A stretch of DNA of 64,000 nt from an uncultured Roseburia sp. GTDB lineage: Bacteria; Bacillota; Clostridia; Lachnospirales; Lachnospiraceae. A program made the translations under genes and the position numbers. The stretch covers positions 1 to 64,000 of the forward strand of contig CANRSX010000004.1 in NCBI GenBank assembly GCA_947642555.1. The letters run 5' to 3'. Under the pieces are notes generated by a model. It did not search any database. It was not told where the DNA came from and worked only from the letters and a program-made list of their open reading frames with translations. This document shows, one piece after another, positions 54,072-62,566 of the stretch (positions are counted from its first letter, which is position 1; each line of letters begins with the position of its first letter).

Positions 54072-55084
54072 AAAAACAGCTCTGCTTCCATCTCACGCAC
54101 GTCCGGCGCCACCGGCGTCTGGATCGCACAGCCGCGCCGGGGCAGTCCGTGCGGCCCCACCGGGTCGTCCGGCTTCAGCGTCATCATACGGATCGTGACG
54201 CTGCCCCGGTGTACCGGGGGCTCCTCCTCAAGCCAGGCGCTGTCGTAAAATGTAAGATTTCCGTCTAATGTGCACTCGTATTCCACACCCATGTAGCACA
54301 TCCCACGCGGACAGTCCTCCTGAAGCCCCTGATAAAACTTCTGCTTATGCTGCTCGAATTCCTCTTTTGTCATGATTTCCAGGTACCTGGGATCCGAAAA
54401 CTGCTTTTCCTGCTCCGCCCAGACATCGATCGGATAAACAGCGCTGACGTGGCAGATCCCCTCTCTCCCGTCTTTTAGCGCAAACGGAATCTCCTGCTTT
54501 TGCCCCACGACGAGACGTACGGGCAGTTCCAGCAGATGATGCTCCCATTTTTCCCCGTGCCGGATTCGCACCTCATTTTTGTTCCAGTCCGGCAGCGCTG
54601 CCACCGGCGTCCGAAACACGACCTCCTTTAAGAGGATCCGCTCCCAGTCCCTGCGCCAGAACGGATGCCCCTCTGGCAGGCTCCATCCGGCCTTCATCAG
54701 CTCATAAATGAGCAGCCAGTTCAAAAAATTGTCCGGTATCCCGAAGCAGGCCGACACCGCGCTTTCCACCAGAAGCTCCTGTTCCCCGACGATCACGGCT
54801 GTCACCCAGTCAAAGAAATTTCGCTCGTCAATATGGGAAAAGCTCTCGCGGTTCGTGTGCCGTTCCGGAAGCGGTTCACCCTGCCTGGCTGTCATTGCTG
54901 CTTTCTGTGCCAAAACAGTCCCCTCTGCCGGCTCCGCGTCCTCGAGCACATACAGCTTCGCCTGGTGACCCTGCCTGATCATGCCGACGATATGGCTGAT
55001 CCTTCCCTCCGTCTCCACATCAAGGCCGATCACCCGCGCCTCATCCCAGTCCGGCATCGCTTCCTTCATCAATTCCAGGTTCAA
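53975..55084 (-). CDS. unknown 369-residue protein
   Basis: I do not recognise this family. The frame is long and its composition is protein-like, rich in Trp, Glu and Asp, with several conserved-looking blocks (FFDWVTAVIVGEQELLVESAV, EGHPFWRRDWERILLKEVVF, CHVSAVYPIDVWAEQEKQFSDPRY). It begins at a TTG (55084) six bases after AAGGAG; the next ATG is at 55069. There is no signal peptide or membrane helix. It is 66 bases behind the ROK glucokinase, beyond a terminator hairpin, and its 3' end overlaps the convergent yesM by 97 bases. No function can be assigned. Confidence 0.65.
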   Translation of the reverse strand: MNLELMKEAMPDWDEARVIGLDVETEGRISHIVGMIRQGHQAKLYVLEDAEPAEGTVLAQKAAMTARQGEPLPERHTNRESFSHIDERNFFDWVTAVIVGEQELLVESAVSACFGIPDNFLNWLLIYELMKAGWSLPEGHPFWRRDWERILLKEVVFRTPVAALPDWNKNEVRIRHGEKWEHHLLELPVRLVVGQKQEIPFALKDGREGICHVSAVYPIDVWAEQEKQFSDPRYLEIMTKEEFEQHKQKFYQGLQEDCPRGMCYMGVEYECTLDGNLTFYDSAWLEEEPPVHRGSVTIRMMTLKPDDPVGPHGLPRRGCAIQTPVAPDVREMEAELFFYTERVPEWEEAISCPASRIVTQVPSPGRLLI

Positions 55085-55101
55085 AGCATGCTCCTTCCCT
55101 T

Positions 55102-55144
55102 AAAACAGCCGGCGGGCCCCTGTCTTAACAGGGCGCCCGCCGGC
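55102..55144 (-). terminator. terminator of the ROK glucokinase gene
   Basis: A 10-bp GC stem (GCCGGCGGGC / GCCCGCCGGC) caps an inner CCCTGT / ACAGGG stem and is followed on the minus strand by TGTTTTAAGG. Confidence 0.8.
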
Positions 55145-55150
55145 CGATGA

Positions 55151-56092
55151 TTACTCTCCCAGCAGAAGCTCCACACAGCCGTACATACCGGCGTCATTTC
55201 CAAGATCCGCCAGCGCAAAGCGGGTATTCCTGCACGCATGGAAGGAGGTCTCAATGTAATGCTTCTGAATCGTCCCGATTAAAATCTCCCCGGCTTTGGA
55301 TACGCCGCCGCCGATCACGATCACCTCCGGGTTTACGACACAGGCGATATTCGAAAGCGCCGCGCCGAGAATCCCGCAGACCTCATCCACGAGATCAAGC
55401 GCCACCGCATCGCCGGCCTTCGCCTCGTCAAAAACGTCCTTTGCACTGAGGTTCTCAAACTTACGCAGGCTCGTCTCCTCCGCGGTCTTTGCAAGCTTTC
55501 TCTTTGCCACACGCACAATTCCCGTCGCGGAGGCATACTGCTCCAGGCAGCCGTACTGTCCGCAGTTGCAGGCCTCGATCTCATCCGGGTTCACCGTCAT
55601 ATGTCCGATCTCGCCGCCGGCACCGTTAAATCCTGCCACAATCCTGCCGTCCACGATCACGCCGCCGCCGACGCCCGTGCCGAGCGTCACCATGATGACA
55701 TCCTTACAGCCCTTCGCGCCGCCCTGCCACATCTCGCCGAGCGCGGCGACATTCGCATCATTGCCGACCTTAACCTTTAACCCGGTCAGCGCGCCGAGCG
55801 ATTCCGCAACATTTACAACGCCCCAGCCAAGATTCACGCAGGTGTTCACCACGCCGTCGCTTCTCACCGGCCCCGGAACTCCGATCCCGATCCCCTCTAC
55901 CTCGTCCTTGCTGATCCCCTCCTGCGCCAGCTTGTTATCCACCGCAAGGGCGACATCGGAAAGAATGCTCTCCCCTTTATTCTCCGTGTTGGTACGGATC
56001 TCCCACTTGTCGATCAGCTCTCCTCTGGTGTCAAAAAATCCAATCTTGCAGGTCGTTCCTCCGATGTCCACTCCAAATGCGTACTTCTTCAT
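55151..56092 (-). CDS. glcK: ROK-family glucokinase
   Basis: A 313-residue sugar kinase. It has the phosphate-1 motif VDIGGTTCKIGFFD, catalytic Asp in VGNDANVAALGEMWQG, GTGVGGGVIVDG, and the ROK zinc motif CNCGQYGCLEQYAS with His in GGEIGHM. The length and sequence fit Firmicutes glucokinase of the ROK type. It phosphorylates glucose released from imported oligosaccharides. It has its own consensus promoter and a terminator. Confidence 0.92.
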   Translation of the reverse strand: MKKYAFGVDIGGTTCKIGFFDTRGELIDKWEIRTNTENKGESILSDVALAVDNKLAQEGISKDEVEGIGIGVPGPVRSDGVVNTCVNLGWGVVNVAESLGALTGLKVKVGNDANVAALGEMWQGGAKGCKDVIMVTLGTGVGGGVIVDGRIVAGFNGAGGEIGHMTVNPDEIEACNCGQYGCLEQYASATGIVRVAKRKLAKTAEETSLRKFENLSAKDVFDEAKAGDAVALDLVDEVCGILGAALSNIACVVNPEVIVIGGGVSKAGEILIGTIQKHYIETSFHACRNTRFALADLGNDAGMYGCVELLLGE

Positions 56093-56170
56093 CCTTCCAT
56101 CTCCTTCTCTCCTCGTTGTGCCTTAGCGTCTGCGCGCCGGGCCGGGATGTCTCGCCATCCTTTTTATTTC

Positions 56171-56199
56171 ATGATACCCCGTGTCGGGACATCTGTCAA
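56171..56199 (-). promoter_or_regulatory. glcK promoter
   Basis: On the minus strand TTGACA (56194-56199), a 17-base spacer containing a GTCCCGACACGGG inverted repeat, and TATCAT (56171-56176) form a near-consensus promoter. Confidence 0.8.
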
Positions 56200-56235
56200 T
56201 TATCTGTCCCGTCCGCAGCGAAAAATCGTCGCCGT

Positions 56236-58341
56236 TTACTCCCCTGCCGCTCCTTCCGGCTCTGACGACTCTTTTGCGGCAGCTCCTTCCGGCTCTGACG
56301 GCTCTTTTGCGGCGGCTCCTTCCGGCTCTGACGACTCTTCCTCAAATTCCTCCGACAGCTGCGCATACGGCAGAAATTCCAGCGGCTCAAGCCCCTCGTG
56401 CGCCTGCTCCATAAAATCCCTCCAGATCCGTCCCGGGTAAGTCGAACCCATCAGATCATCCATCGGCCTTGGCATATCGTATCCCACCCAGACGCTGGTC
56501 GTATAATATCTCGTATATCCGACAAACCAGCCGTCTTTGTTTTCATTTGTAGTTCCTGTTTTCCCCGCACAGGGCATGTTTTTTAACCCGAGACCTTTTC
56601 CCGTCCCGTCTGTAAACACACCGCAGAGCACATCCGTCATCGTCCGCGCCGCATTCTGCCGGTAGACCTCTTCCCCTGTCTCCTGCCTGACGTACACCTC
56701 TGTGCCGACCGCATCGACAATTTTCAGAATGCAGGACGGCGCGCGATAACGCCCGTCGTTCGCAAGCGCCGCATAGCCGGACGCCATCTCAAGGGCGGAT
56801 ACCCCGTTGGTAAATCCTCCGAGCGCGCTGGACGGACGGTAGTCCTCCCGGTCCAGCCTTGAAAAATTCATCCGCCGCAGGTAGGATAATCCGGTCTCCG
56901 GCGTCAGCTCCACATATATCCTCCACGCGATCGTGTTGATCGAGCGCTCCACTGCCTCACGCAGCGTCACCTCCCCCGCGTAGCTCCCGTTCGCGTTCCT
57001 CGGACCGTCCTCAATCGGTTCGTCCACGACAAGGCTTTCCGGCGTGTAATTCCGCTCAAAAGCCGGCGTGTAGACGGTTAACGGTTTGATCGCGCTTCCC
57101 GGCTGGCGGAAGCTCTGCCAGGCGCGGTTTAAGGTATAGCCCGAAACCTCCTGGGAGCGCCCTCCGACAATTGCGCGCACGCATCCGTTCTGATTGTCAA
57201 TGCAGACCGCCGACGCCTGAAGCGCATAGATGCCGTCCTCATTCTGTTCCGTAAAACCGGCGAGAACATCGTCAACCGATCCCTGCAGTTCCTTTTGCAG
57301 CGTCAGATCCAGCGAGGTGTAGATCTGATACCCCTGGGTGTGCATCTGTTCCTGACAGATCTCATACAGTGTGTCATACGCTTCCCGGTATGTCTCCTCC
57401 TCTTTTTTAGAAGAAAATTCATAGCGGAACACAAATCCCTTCTGCTCCATCAGCGTCCTTGTGGCACAGTACCATGCATAGGTCTCCACATAATCATTTT
57501 TCTCACGCCCTCCCTCGGGCCGTTTCAGCGTGATGGTCTCGGCAACGGCCTCCTCATAGCTGCTCTCCGTAATCTTTCCGTCCTGCTTCATATTCAGAAG
57601 AATCCGGTCACGCCGCGCCAGCGTCTGGTCCATACCGGTAATCGGATCGTACAGCGTGGGATTATTGGGAATGGCACAGAGAAACGCGGCCTGCGAGAGG
57701 CTTAAATCCCTGACATCCTCGTCAAAATACCCGCGGCTTGCCGCCTGGATCCCATAGTAGCCGTTCCCGAAATAAATACTGTTGATATAAAATTCCAGAA
57801 TCTGGTCTTTGGAATATTTCTTTTCCAGGTTCCATGCGATATACATCTCCTGTACCTTGCGCTGCCAGGTCCGCTCTTTTGTGATAAACACGTTGCGCGC
57901 CAGCTGCATTGTGATCGTGCTGCCGCCCTGCGTTACCTTTCCGTCCTCCACCGCTGCCTTCGCTGCCCGAAGCAGCGCGCGGTAGTCCACGCCGTCGTGC
58001 TGATAAAATTTTTTATCCTCAATGCTGATAAACGCGGCGATCACGTTTCCCGGGATATCCTCCCTCCGCAGATAAAAGGTATCCTTCTCCCCTTTAAACT
58101 CCGAGATGACGCTCCCGTCCGCCGCGTAAATCACACTGCCCTGCCCGCCGCGGAACGTCTCTTCCGAGGAATCCCGGACCATCCGCTCCGCTGCGCGCTC
58201 AAGCTCTTTTACTTCCTTTGCGTATCCGCCGAAAAAATAATAACCGCACGCACCTGCCACGAGAAGGAACAGCACAAACTGTATTTTCACAAACACCCAG
58301 AACAGGCGGTATTTTTTCTTCTTTTTCTTTTTCTGAGCCAT
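56236..58341 (-). CDS. class A penicillin-binding protein (PBP1A type)
   Basis: A 701-residue bifunctional peptidoglycan synthase with start ATG 58341, preceded by AAAGGATG. It has a lysine-rich cytoplasmic tail, one membrane helix (about 18-40), and a GT51 glycosyltransferase domain with SIEDKKFYQHDGVD and GGSTITMQLARNVF. The transpeptidase has SAIK (catalytic Ser in RQPGSAIKP), SIN in ERSINTIAW, and KTGTT. The last 32 residues are three near-identical 11-residue units rich in Ser, Glu, Pro and Ala, encoded by a 33-bp tandem repeat. Confidence 0.94.
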   Translation of the reverse strand: MAQKKKKKKKYRLFWVFVKIQFVLFLLVAGACGYYFFGGYAKEVKELERAAERMVRDSSEETFRGGQGSVIYAADGSVISEFKGEKDTFYLRREDIPGNVIAAFISIEDKKFYQHDGVDYRALLRAAKAAVEDGKVTQGGSTITMQLARNVFITKERTWQRKVQEMYIAWNLEKKYSKDQILEFYINSIYFGNGYYGIQAASRGYFDEDVRDLSLSQAAFLCAIPNNPTLYDPITGMDQTLARRDRILLNMKQDGKITESSYEEAVAETITLKRPEGGREKNDYVETYAWYCATRTLMEQKGFVFRYEFSSKKEEETYREAYDTLYEICQEQMHTQGYQIYTSLDLTLQKELQGSVDDVLAGFTEQNEDGIYALQASAVCIDNQNGCVRAIVGGRSQEVSGYTLNRAWQSFRQPGSAIKPLTVYTPAFERNYTPESLVVDEPIEDGPRNANGSYAGEVTLREAVERSINTIAWRIYVELTPETGLSYLRRMNFSRLDREDYRPSSALGGFTNGVSALEMASGYAALANDGRYRAPSCILKIVDAVGTEVYVRQETGEEVYRQNAARTMTDVLCGVFTDGTGKGLGLKNMPCAGKTGTTNENKDGWFVGYTRYYTTSVWVGYDMPRPMDDLMGSTYPGRIWRDFMEQAHEGLEPLEFLPYAQLSEEFEEESSEPEGAAAKEPSEPEGAAAKESSEPEGAAGE
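56249..56340. repeat. 33-bp coding tandem repeat in the PBP1A 3' end
   Basis: Units start at 56249, 56282 and 56315 (the third one partial, 26 bases). They differ at a few bases and encode the SSEPEGAAAKE-type units at the protein C-terminus. Copy number could vary by slippage without breaking the frame. Confidence 0.85.
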
Positions 58342-58416
58342 AAAGCGGCATCCTTTCATTCCTCTTTATAATGCGTCACCTGTTCATCTCCTCCGCAAAC
58401 GCGTTGCTTTTTGCAG

Positions 58417-59394
58417 TCAGCTCCCCGTCTGTTCCAGTTTCCGCCGGAGCATTTCAATCTCATCGACAAGCGCGCTTTCTCTCGCCAGAAGAGCAGCTTT
58501 CAGCTCCCGGTTTTCCTCGGTCAGCTTATCATTCCTTGCTTCCAGCTCTCCGTTCTTTTCTTCCAGCTCTCCGTTCTTTTCTTCCAGCTCTCCGTTCTTT
58601 TCCCCCAGTTTCACATTCTCCACCGTCAGCTTTTCATTTTCATCCCGGAGGAACATCTGCTCTCTTACCATCATATTCTGCAGACGGTAATAGTCTTCTC
58701 TCGCCCTGCATTTCTGACGTTCAATATCATCTGTGTTCAGTTCGTAGAGACTCTGTGAAGCGGATGACAAATATTCACTGTTTTTTGCAATCATACGGAT
58801 CTCCTCCCATGTACTCGCAGTAAACAATTCTGCCCAGCGATCGAGCTGCCACTCCCTGTCTTCTTCCGTCGCCAGCTCGATATGAGTCAAGTCTACCACA
58901 CCGAGTGTAAATTTGTCACTATAGACCGCATGATTTTTCATGTTCTGAAGTTTGTAGATCGCAAAGAATTCCAGCGGATTTCTGTCTGGTGTAAAATTCA
59001 GAAAACCAATATGAACGACTGTTTTCGTCTCCGTGTAGTCCTCTCCCCTGGTAAGCTGGTCAAACGAACGGCAGAGATAGCTCAGAGACCGGTCCTCCCA
59101 GTTATGCAGATTCTGCACCTGCATTTCCAGGTTAATCACAGTGTTTCCGTTCAGCATTACATGGATATCGAGAATAAACTCTTTCATATCCGATGATACT
59201 CCCGGTTCAATCGGATTTGTGACCACGACCGAGTGGATCTCTTCCGGTTCTAAACGGAGTACAGCGCTGATCAGACCTTTCAGCACCGTGTTATTCCGCT
59301 GCAGTATAGTGCGAAACATATAGTCGTTTGTCATTCCATAGTCAATCGGTCCGGTTGCGTTTCTGTAAGATGCTGCAGTTGTGTCATTTTTCAT
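58417..59394 (-). CDS. Rpn-family PD-(D/E)XK nuclease/putative transposase with coiled-coil tail
   Basis: A 325-residue protein. The N-terminal 230 residues match the Rpn/PDDEXK-transposase family common in Lachnospiraceae: DYGMTNDYMFRTILQRN, the catalytic Asp in FILDIHVML, the ExQ in VINLEMQVQN, and WEDRSLSYLCRSFDQLTRGEDY. The last 90 residues are a coiled coil (RLQNMMVREQMFLRDENEKLTVENVKL), including a perfect threefold 7-residue repeat EKNGELE. E. coli Rpn proteins cause DNA cleavage that promotes recA-independent recombination. The function here is unknown. The base composition is less GC-rich than its neighbours. Confidence 0.85.
   Translation of the reverse strand: MKNDTTAASYRNATGPIDYGMTNDYMFRTILQRNNTVLKGLISAVLRLEPEEIHSVVVTNPIEPGVSSDMKEFILDIHVMLNGNTVINLEMQVQNLHNWEDRSLSYLCRSFDQLTRGEDYTETKTVVHIGFLNFTPDRNPLEFFAIYKLQNMKNHAVYSDKFTLGVVDLTHIELATEEDREWQLDRWAELFTASTWEEIRMIAKNSEYLSSASQSLYELNTDDIERQKCRAREDYYRLQNMMVREQMFLRDENEKLTVENVKLGEKNGELEEKNGELEEKNGELEARNDKLTEENRELKAALLARESALVDEIEMLRRKLEQTGS
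58540..58602. repeat. perfect 21-bp x3 coding repeat in the Rpn gene
   Basis: Three identical 21-bp units (58540-58560, 58561-58581, 58582-58602) encode the heptad EKNGELE in the coiled coil. The sequence is read in frame, and gain or loss of a unit changes only coiled-coil length. Confidence 0.9.
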
Positions 59395-59546
59395 AGGCAG
59401 TATTTTCCTCCTTTTGTGACTGCTCTGTTTTCATCCGGATTTTGTCTAAGATACTCCTGATTTACCCGAAAAAATAATATGAATAAGATAAACTTAGATA
59501 GTGGAACAACTATATCACATATTTCTACGCATGTAAATACCTATAA

Positions 59547-59593
59547 CAAAAAAATTTCAGCCATCATCTGTCGGATTTACAGATGATGGCTGA
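59547..59593 (-). terminator. terminator of the sulfatase operon
   Basis: A perfect 14-bp stem (CAGCCATCATCTGT / ACAGATGATGGCTG) with a 7-base loop is followed by AAATTTTTTT on the minus strand. The rest of the gap 59395-59608 is AT-rich, and no other element was identified in it. Confidence 0.92.
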
Positions 59594-59608
59594 GTTCTTC
59601 AGACAGCC

Positions 59609-61003
59609 CTATATGGAATACGGATTCGTACCCAGGAAATCCACCTGGTACCCCCATTTTTTCAGATACACATTCGCAGGAAGAAGCTCGTCCCCTGCCT
59701 CCCGCATCACATCCGCGAGGATCTGATCCAGCCGCTCCATGAGTTCCCCGCTGCACCCCGTCTCCACCAGGTTATGAAGCTGATACGGATCCTCCCTGTT
59801 ATCGTACAGCAGCCACGGCCCGTTTATATCCCGCACATACGTATACCGCGGCGTGCGGATCCCCCGGTACGGCCTGCCTCCCGCAAATTTGTGCCACTCG
59901 CCGCTGGGACTGATGCACTGCAGCAGAACGGCATCGTTTTCGCGGCTTACCACGCCCACGGGGACCTCTCCCGAACCCCTTCCCCCGCACCGTGCCGCCA
60001 GGATCTCCCCCGCAAAGCTCTTTCCGTCCACCGTATCCGGGATCGGGATCCCGCAGAGGTCAAGAAGCGTCGGCATCAGATCCGGGCTGTTTACCGGCAG
60101 ATCCACCCGTCCGGGCTGATCACCTCCGCGCGGATAGCTGATCAGCAGCGGGACACGGATCGACTCGTCCCAGGGCTTCTGCTTTAAGCGTACTCCCTGG
60201 GAATGCAGCATATCCCCGTGATCCGACGTGTAAACAAAAACCGTGTCCTCCCAGATCCCGCTTCTCTTTACCTCGTCCATCAGCATGCCGAGGCACTCGT
60301 CGAGCGCGGAAATATGGGCATAATACCCGGACAGCTCCTCTCTGGCCGCCGCCTGCTGATACGCGGGCACATTCTCCCGGAGCGTCAGTGCTTCCGGCGG
60401 GTACATCTCACGAAACCGCTGCGGCGCCGTGCCGTAGGGGTCATGGGGCGGTCCCCATGAGAGTACCAGAAAAAATGGTTTCTCATCCGGATCCGCTTTG
60501 CCGTGTTCCCGGATATACTGTATGGCATCTTTCGTCTGTGCCGCCGCATCATATCCCTGCCAGTAACGCATGCGGGGATCCTCCCCCTCATAATAGCCGG
60601 AATGAAAATAGTCATGTGTGCATTCCTGCACCTTCCAGTACAAAAAGCCCATTCTCTGCTCCGCGGGGACCGGGTTTTGCCTGCCATGCCCGTTAAGATG
60701 CCATTTCCCGATATAGGCCGTGTCGTATCCCGCCTCCAGGAACGCCTGCCCGATGCACTTCGCCTCCGTCCTCAGACACAGATCATTTAAAAACACCCCG
60801 TGGTGATGGGGATACTGCCCGGTCATAAAGGTGGCCCGGTACGGACAGCAGACCGGCATGCCGGACACCGCCAGCGTAAAACAGATTCCCTCCTCCGCCA
60901 GCCGGTCCATGGCAGGTGTCTTTACATTGGGGTCGCCGGCATAGCCTAAGGCCTGCGCCCGGTGCTGATCACTGAACACAAAAATCACATTGGGTCGCTT
61001 CAT
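59609..61003 (-). CDS. sulfatase (S1 family), CCPYR type
   Basis: A 464-residue sulfatase with start ATG 61003, preceded by GGAGGAAACGG. It has VIFVFSDQHRAQALG (metal ligands), formylglycine Cys52 in PVCCPYRATFMTG, AYIGKWHLNG, and YTSDHGDMLHSQG. The core C-x-P-x-R is kept, but the usual Ser or Ala of CxPSR/CxPAR is Tyr55. No signal peptide is visible. It is the last gene of an operon with another sulfatase and a binding protein, before a strong terminator. The substrate is probably a different sulfated position from that of its neighbour. Confidence 0.92.
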   Translation of the reverse strand: MKRPNVIFVFSDQHRAQALGYAGDPNVKTPAMDRLAEEGICFTLAVSGMPVCCPYRATFMTGQYPHHHGVFLNDLCLRTEAKCIGQAFLEAGYDTAYIGKWHLNGHGRQNPVPAEQRMGFLYWKVQECTHDYFHSGYYEGEDPRMRYWQGYDAAAQTKDAIQYIREHGKADPDEKPFFLVLSWGPPHDPYGTAPQRFREMYPPEALTLRENVPAYQQAAAREELSGYYAHISALDECLGMLMDEVKRSGIWEDTVFVYTSDHGDMLHSQGVRLKQKPWDESIRVPLLISYPRGGDQPGRVDLPVNSPDLMPTLLDLCGIPIPDTVDGKSFAGEILAARCGGRGSGEVPVGVVSRENDAVLLQCISPSGEWHKFAGGRPYRGIRTPRYTYVRDINGPWLLYDNREDPYQLHNLVETGCSGELMERLDQILADVMREAGDELLPANVYLKKWGYQVDFLGTNPYSI

Positions 61004-61084
61004 ACGCCGTTTCCTCCGTTTTTTGTACACAACCGTTCCTGAAAGCCCGTGGGACTGCTCTGCACGTTCACCGGGATCGGGCTT

Positions 61085-62566
61085 TTATAACATAAAGTCC
61101 GTCACCCCCGACGACTCGTCAAACTGATGGATCCTCACCCTGGGCCGCTCCTTATACGGAAATGTCCGGAAATGCTCCTCAGAAAGCGCCTGCTGCAGTC
61201 CCTCGCAGCGGCAGCGCTCCTCCGCAGTCCTCCGCAACCGCTGCAGGACATCCGGCTGTTCCTCATTCGCCAGCTGATCCTCCCGCCGGTGCTCCGACAG
61301 ATCAAACAGCTGCTCCCTGCCGCCGTTGGCGATCCAGATATACTTCCAGCTGCCGCTTCGCACCATACATTTAAACCGGGGGGTCCCGGGGCGTCCGTAG
61401 CAGGCGAACAGATCGTCCCGCTTTGTCCCCTCCCCGGCCAGCACCCGGAGCACCGGATGGCCGTCCCGCAGCTCCTCCGCCCCGGCGGCAGCCGTGGCGA
61501 TGCCGAACAGATCCGTCAGGCAGACCAGCTGATCGCTGACGCCCTTCTGCCACCGCTCTGGCCAGCTTAAGAGAAACGGGACATGGCAGGATGCCTCAAA
61601 GTAGCTCTCCTTCTGCCAGGCATGGTGGTCGCCCAGATGATCCCCGTGATCCGAGAAAAAGCAGATCAGCGTATTGGCGTCGTTTCCTTTCGCCTCCACC
61701 GCGTCAAGGATTCGTCCGATACAATTGTCGATATACGTGATCTCCCCGTAGTACCTGGATTTGAGATTCCGGATCAGAAAATCGTTCATCCCCTCCGCCC
61801 AGATCAGGTGGTTCATCCAGGGAATCTGCTCATCCATGTGGTCGATCGAAGAATCCGTCTCATACGGCAGGGGCATATGATCCGGGTTGTAATACCGGTT
61901 ATAGGGGATGGGCGGCGCGCAGGGCGGATGCGGCCCCACAAAGGACACAAACCCGAAATACGGTTTTTCCCTGTCCTTTTCGATCTGTTTTACCGCCTCC
62001 CCCGCCACGAAGCTCTCGACGGTAAGCTCCGCCGGAAGGGGGCTAAGCTGCGGCATATAGTACATATTCGTCCGCTCCCCGTGCAGCTGCTCGAGGTGGC
62101 TGTATTCCGGGTGGCGCTCTGCCAGGAAGCGGGCAAAGGCATCCTTTCCCCGCTCCTCCTTTGTGCTCCACAGCTCCTCCGTGTTCATCTGGAGATCATA
62201 GCCCAGATCCTCGTCAAACTGCGGCATGGTGTGAAATTTTCCGATTCCGAAGGTCTCATAGCCCCGCTCCCTCATGGCCTCTGCGAGGTACGGGCCGCAG
62301 CGCTCCCGCATCCCCTCCGGCTGACCGTCCAGCGCCTTTGGGATCTCATTCTCATAACATCCCGTGTGGAAGGGCTCACGCCCCGTGCGCGCCGTATAGC
62401 GCGCCGGGACGCAGACCGGACAGGTGGAGTAGGCATTGGTAAAGGTAAGCCCCCTGGCCGCGAGCCGGTCTAAGTTCGGGGTGTCGATCCCGGCGTTTCC
62501 CAGGGCATGGATGCAGTCAAAGCGGAACTGATCGCACATCAGAAATAAAAGATCCGGTTTTTTCAT
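61085..62566 (-). CDS. sulfatase (S1 family), CVPAR type
   Basis: A 493-residue sulfatase. Metal ligands are in LLFLMCDQFRFDCIHALG, the formylglycine Cys52 is in CPVCVPARYTARTG, and FGIGKFHTMP and FFSDHGDHLGDHHAWQKESYFEAS follow. There is no signal peptide. The start overlaps the binding-protein stop as ATGA, so the sulfatase and the transporter component are coupled. It resembles the choline-sulfatase/heparan- or fucose-sulfate group only in general features, and the substrate is not assigned. Confidence 0.92.
   Translation of the reverse strand: MKKPDLLFLMCDQFRFDCIHALGNAGIDTPNLDRLAARGLTFTNAYSTCPVCVPARYTARTGREPFHTGCYENEIPKALDGQPEGMRERCGPYLAEAMRERGYETFGIGKFHTMPQFDEDLGYDLQMNTEELWSTKEERGKDAFARFLAERHPEYSHLEQLHGERTNMYYMPQLSPLPAELTVESFVAGEAVKQIEKDREKPYFGFVSFVGPHPPCAPPIPYNRYYNPDHMPLPYETDSSIDHMDEQIPWMNHLIWAEGMNDFLIRNLKSRYYGEITYIDNCIGRILDAVEAKGNDANTLICFFSDHGDHLGDHHAWQKESYFEASCHVPFLLSWPERWQKGVSDQLVCLTDLFGIATAAAGAEELRDGHPVLRVLAGEGTKRDDLFACYGRPGTPRFKCMVRSGSWKYIWIANGGREQLFDLSEHRREDQLANEEQPDVLQRLRRTAEERCRCEGLQQALSEEHFRTFPYKERPRVRIHQFDESSGVTDFML

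Noticed and set aside
55296-56126. A long plus-strand frame opposite the ROK glucokinase
   Set aside because: Low-complexity Ser/Pro/Thr composition mirrors the codon usage of the real gene. No start signal.
58371-58823. Plus-strand frame with LPALRSF repeats, at first sight a repeat protein
   Set aside because: It is the reverse complement of the heptad repeat in the Rpn coding sequence.
58417-59394. Rpn gene as evidence of an insertion sequence
   Set aside because: No terminal inverted repeats or target duplications were seen around it. It is annotated as a stand-alone gene.
61583-62473. A 296-residue plus-strand frame opposite a sulfatase gene
   Set aside because: The sulfatase frame has all active-site motifs. 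The opposite frame has none and no ribosome site.
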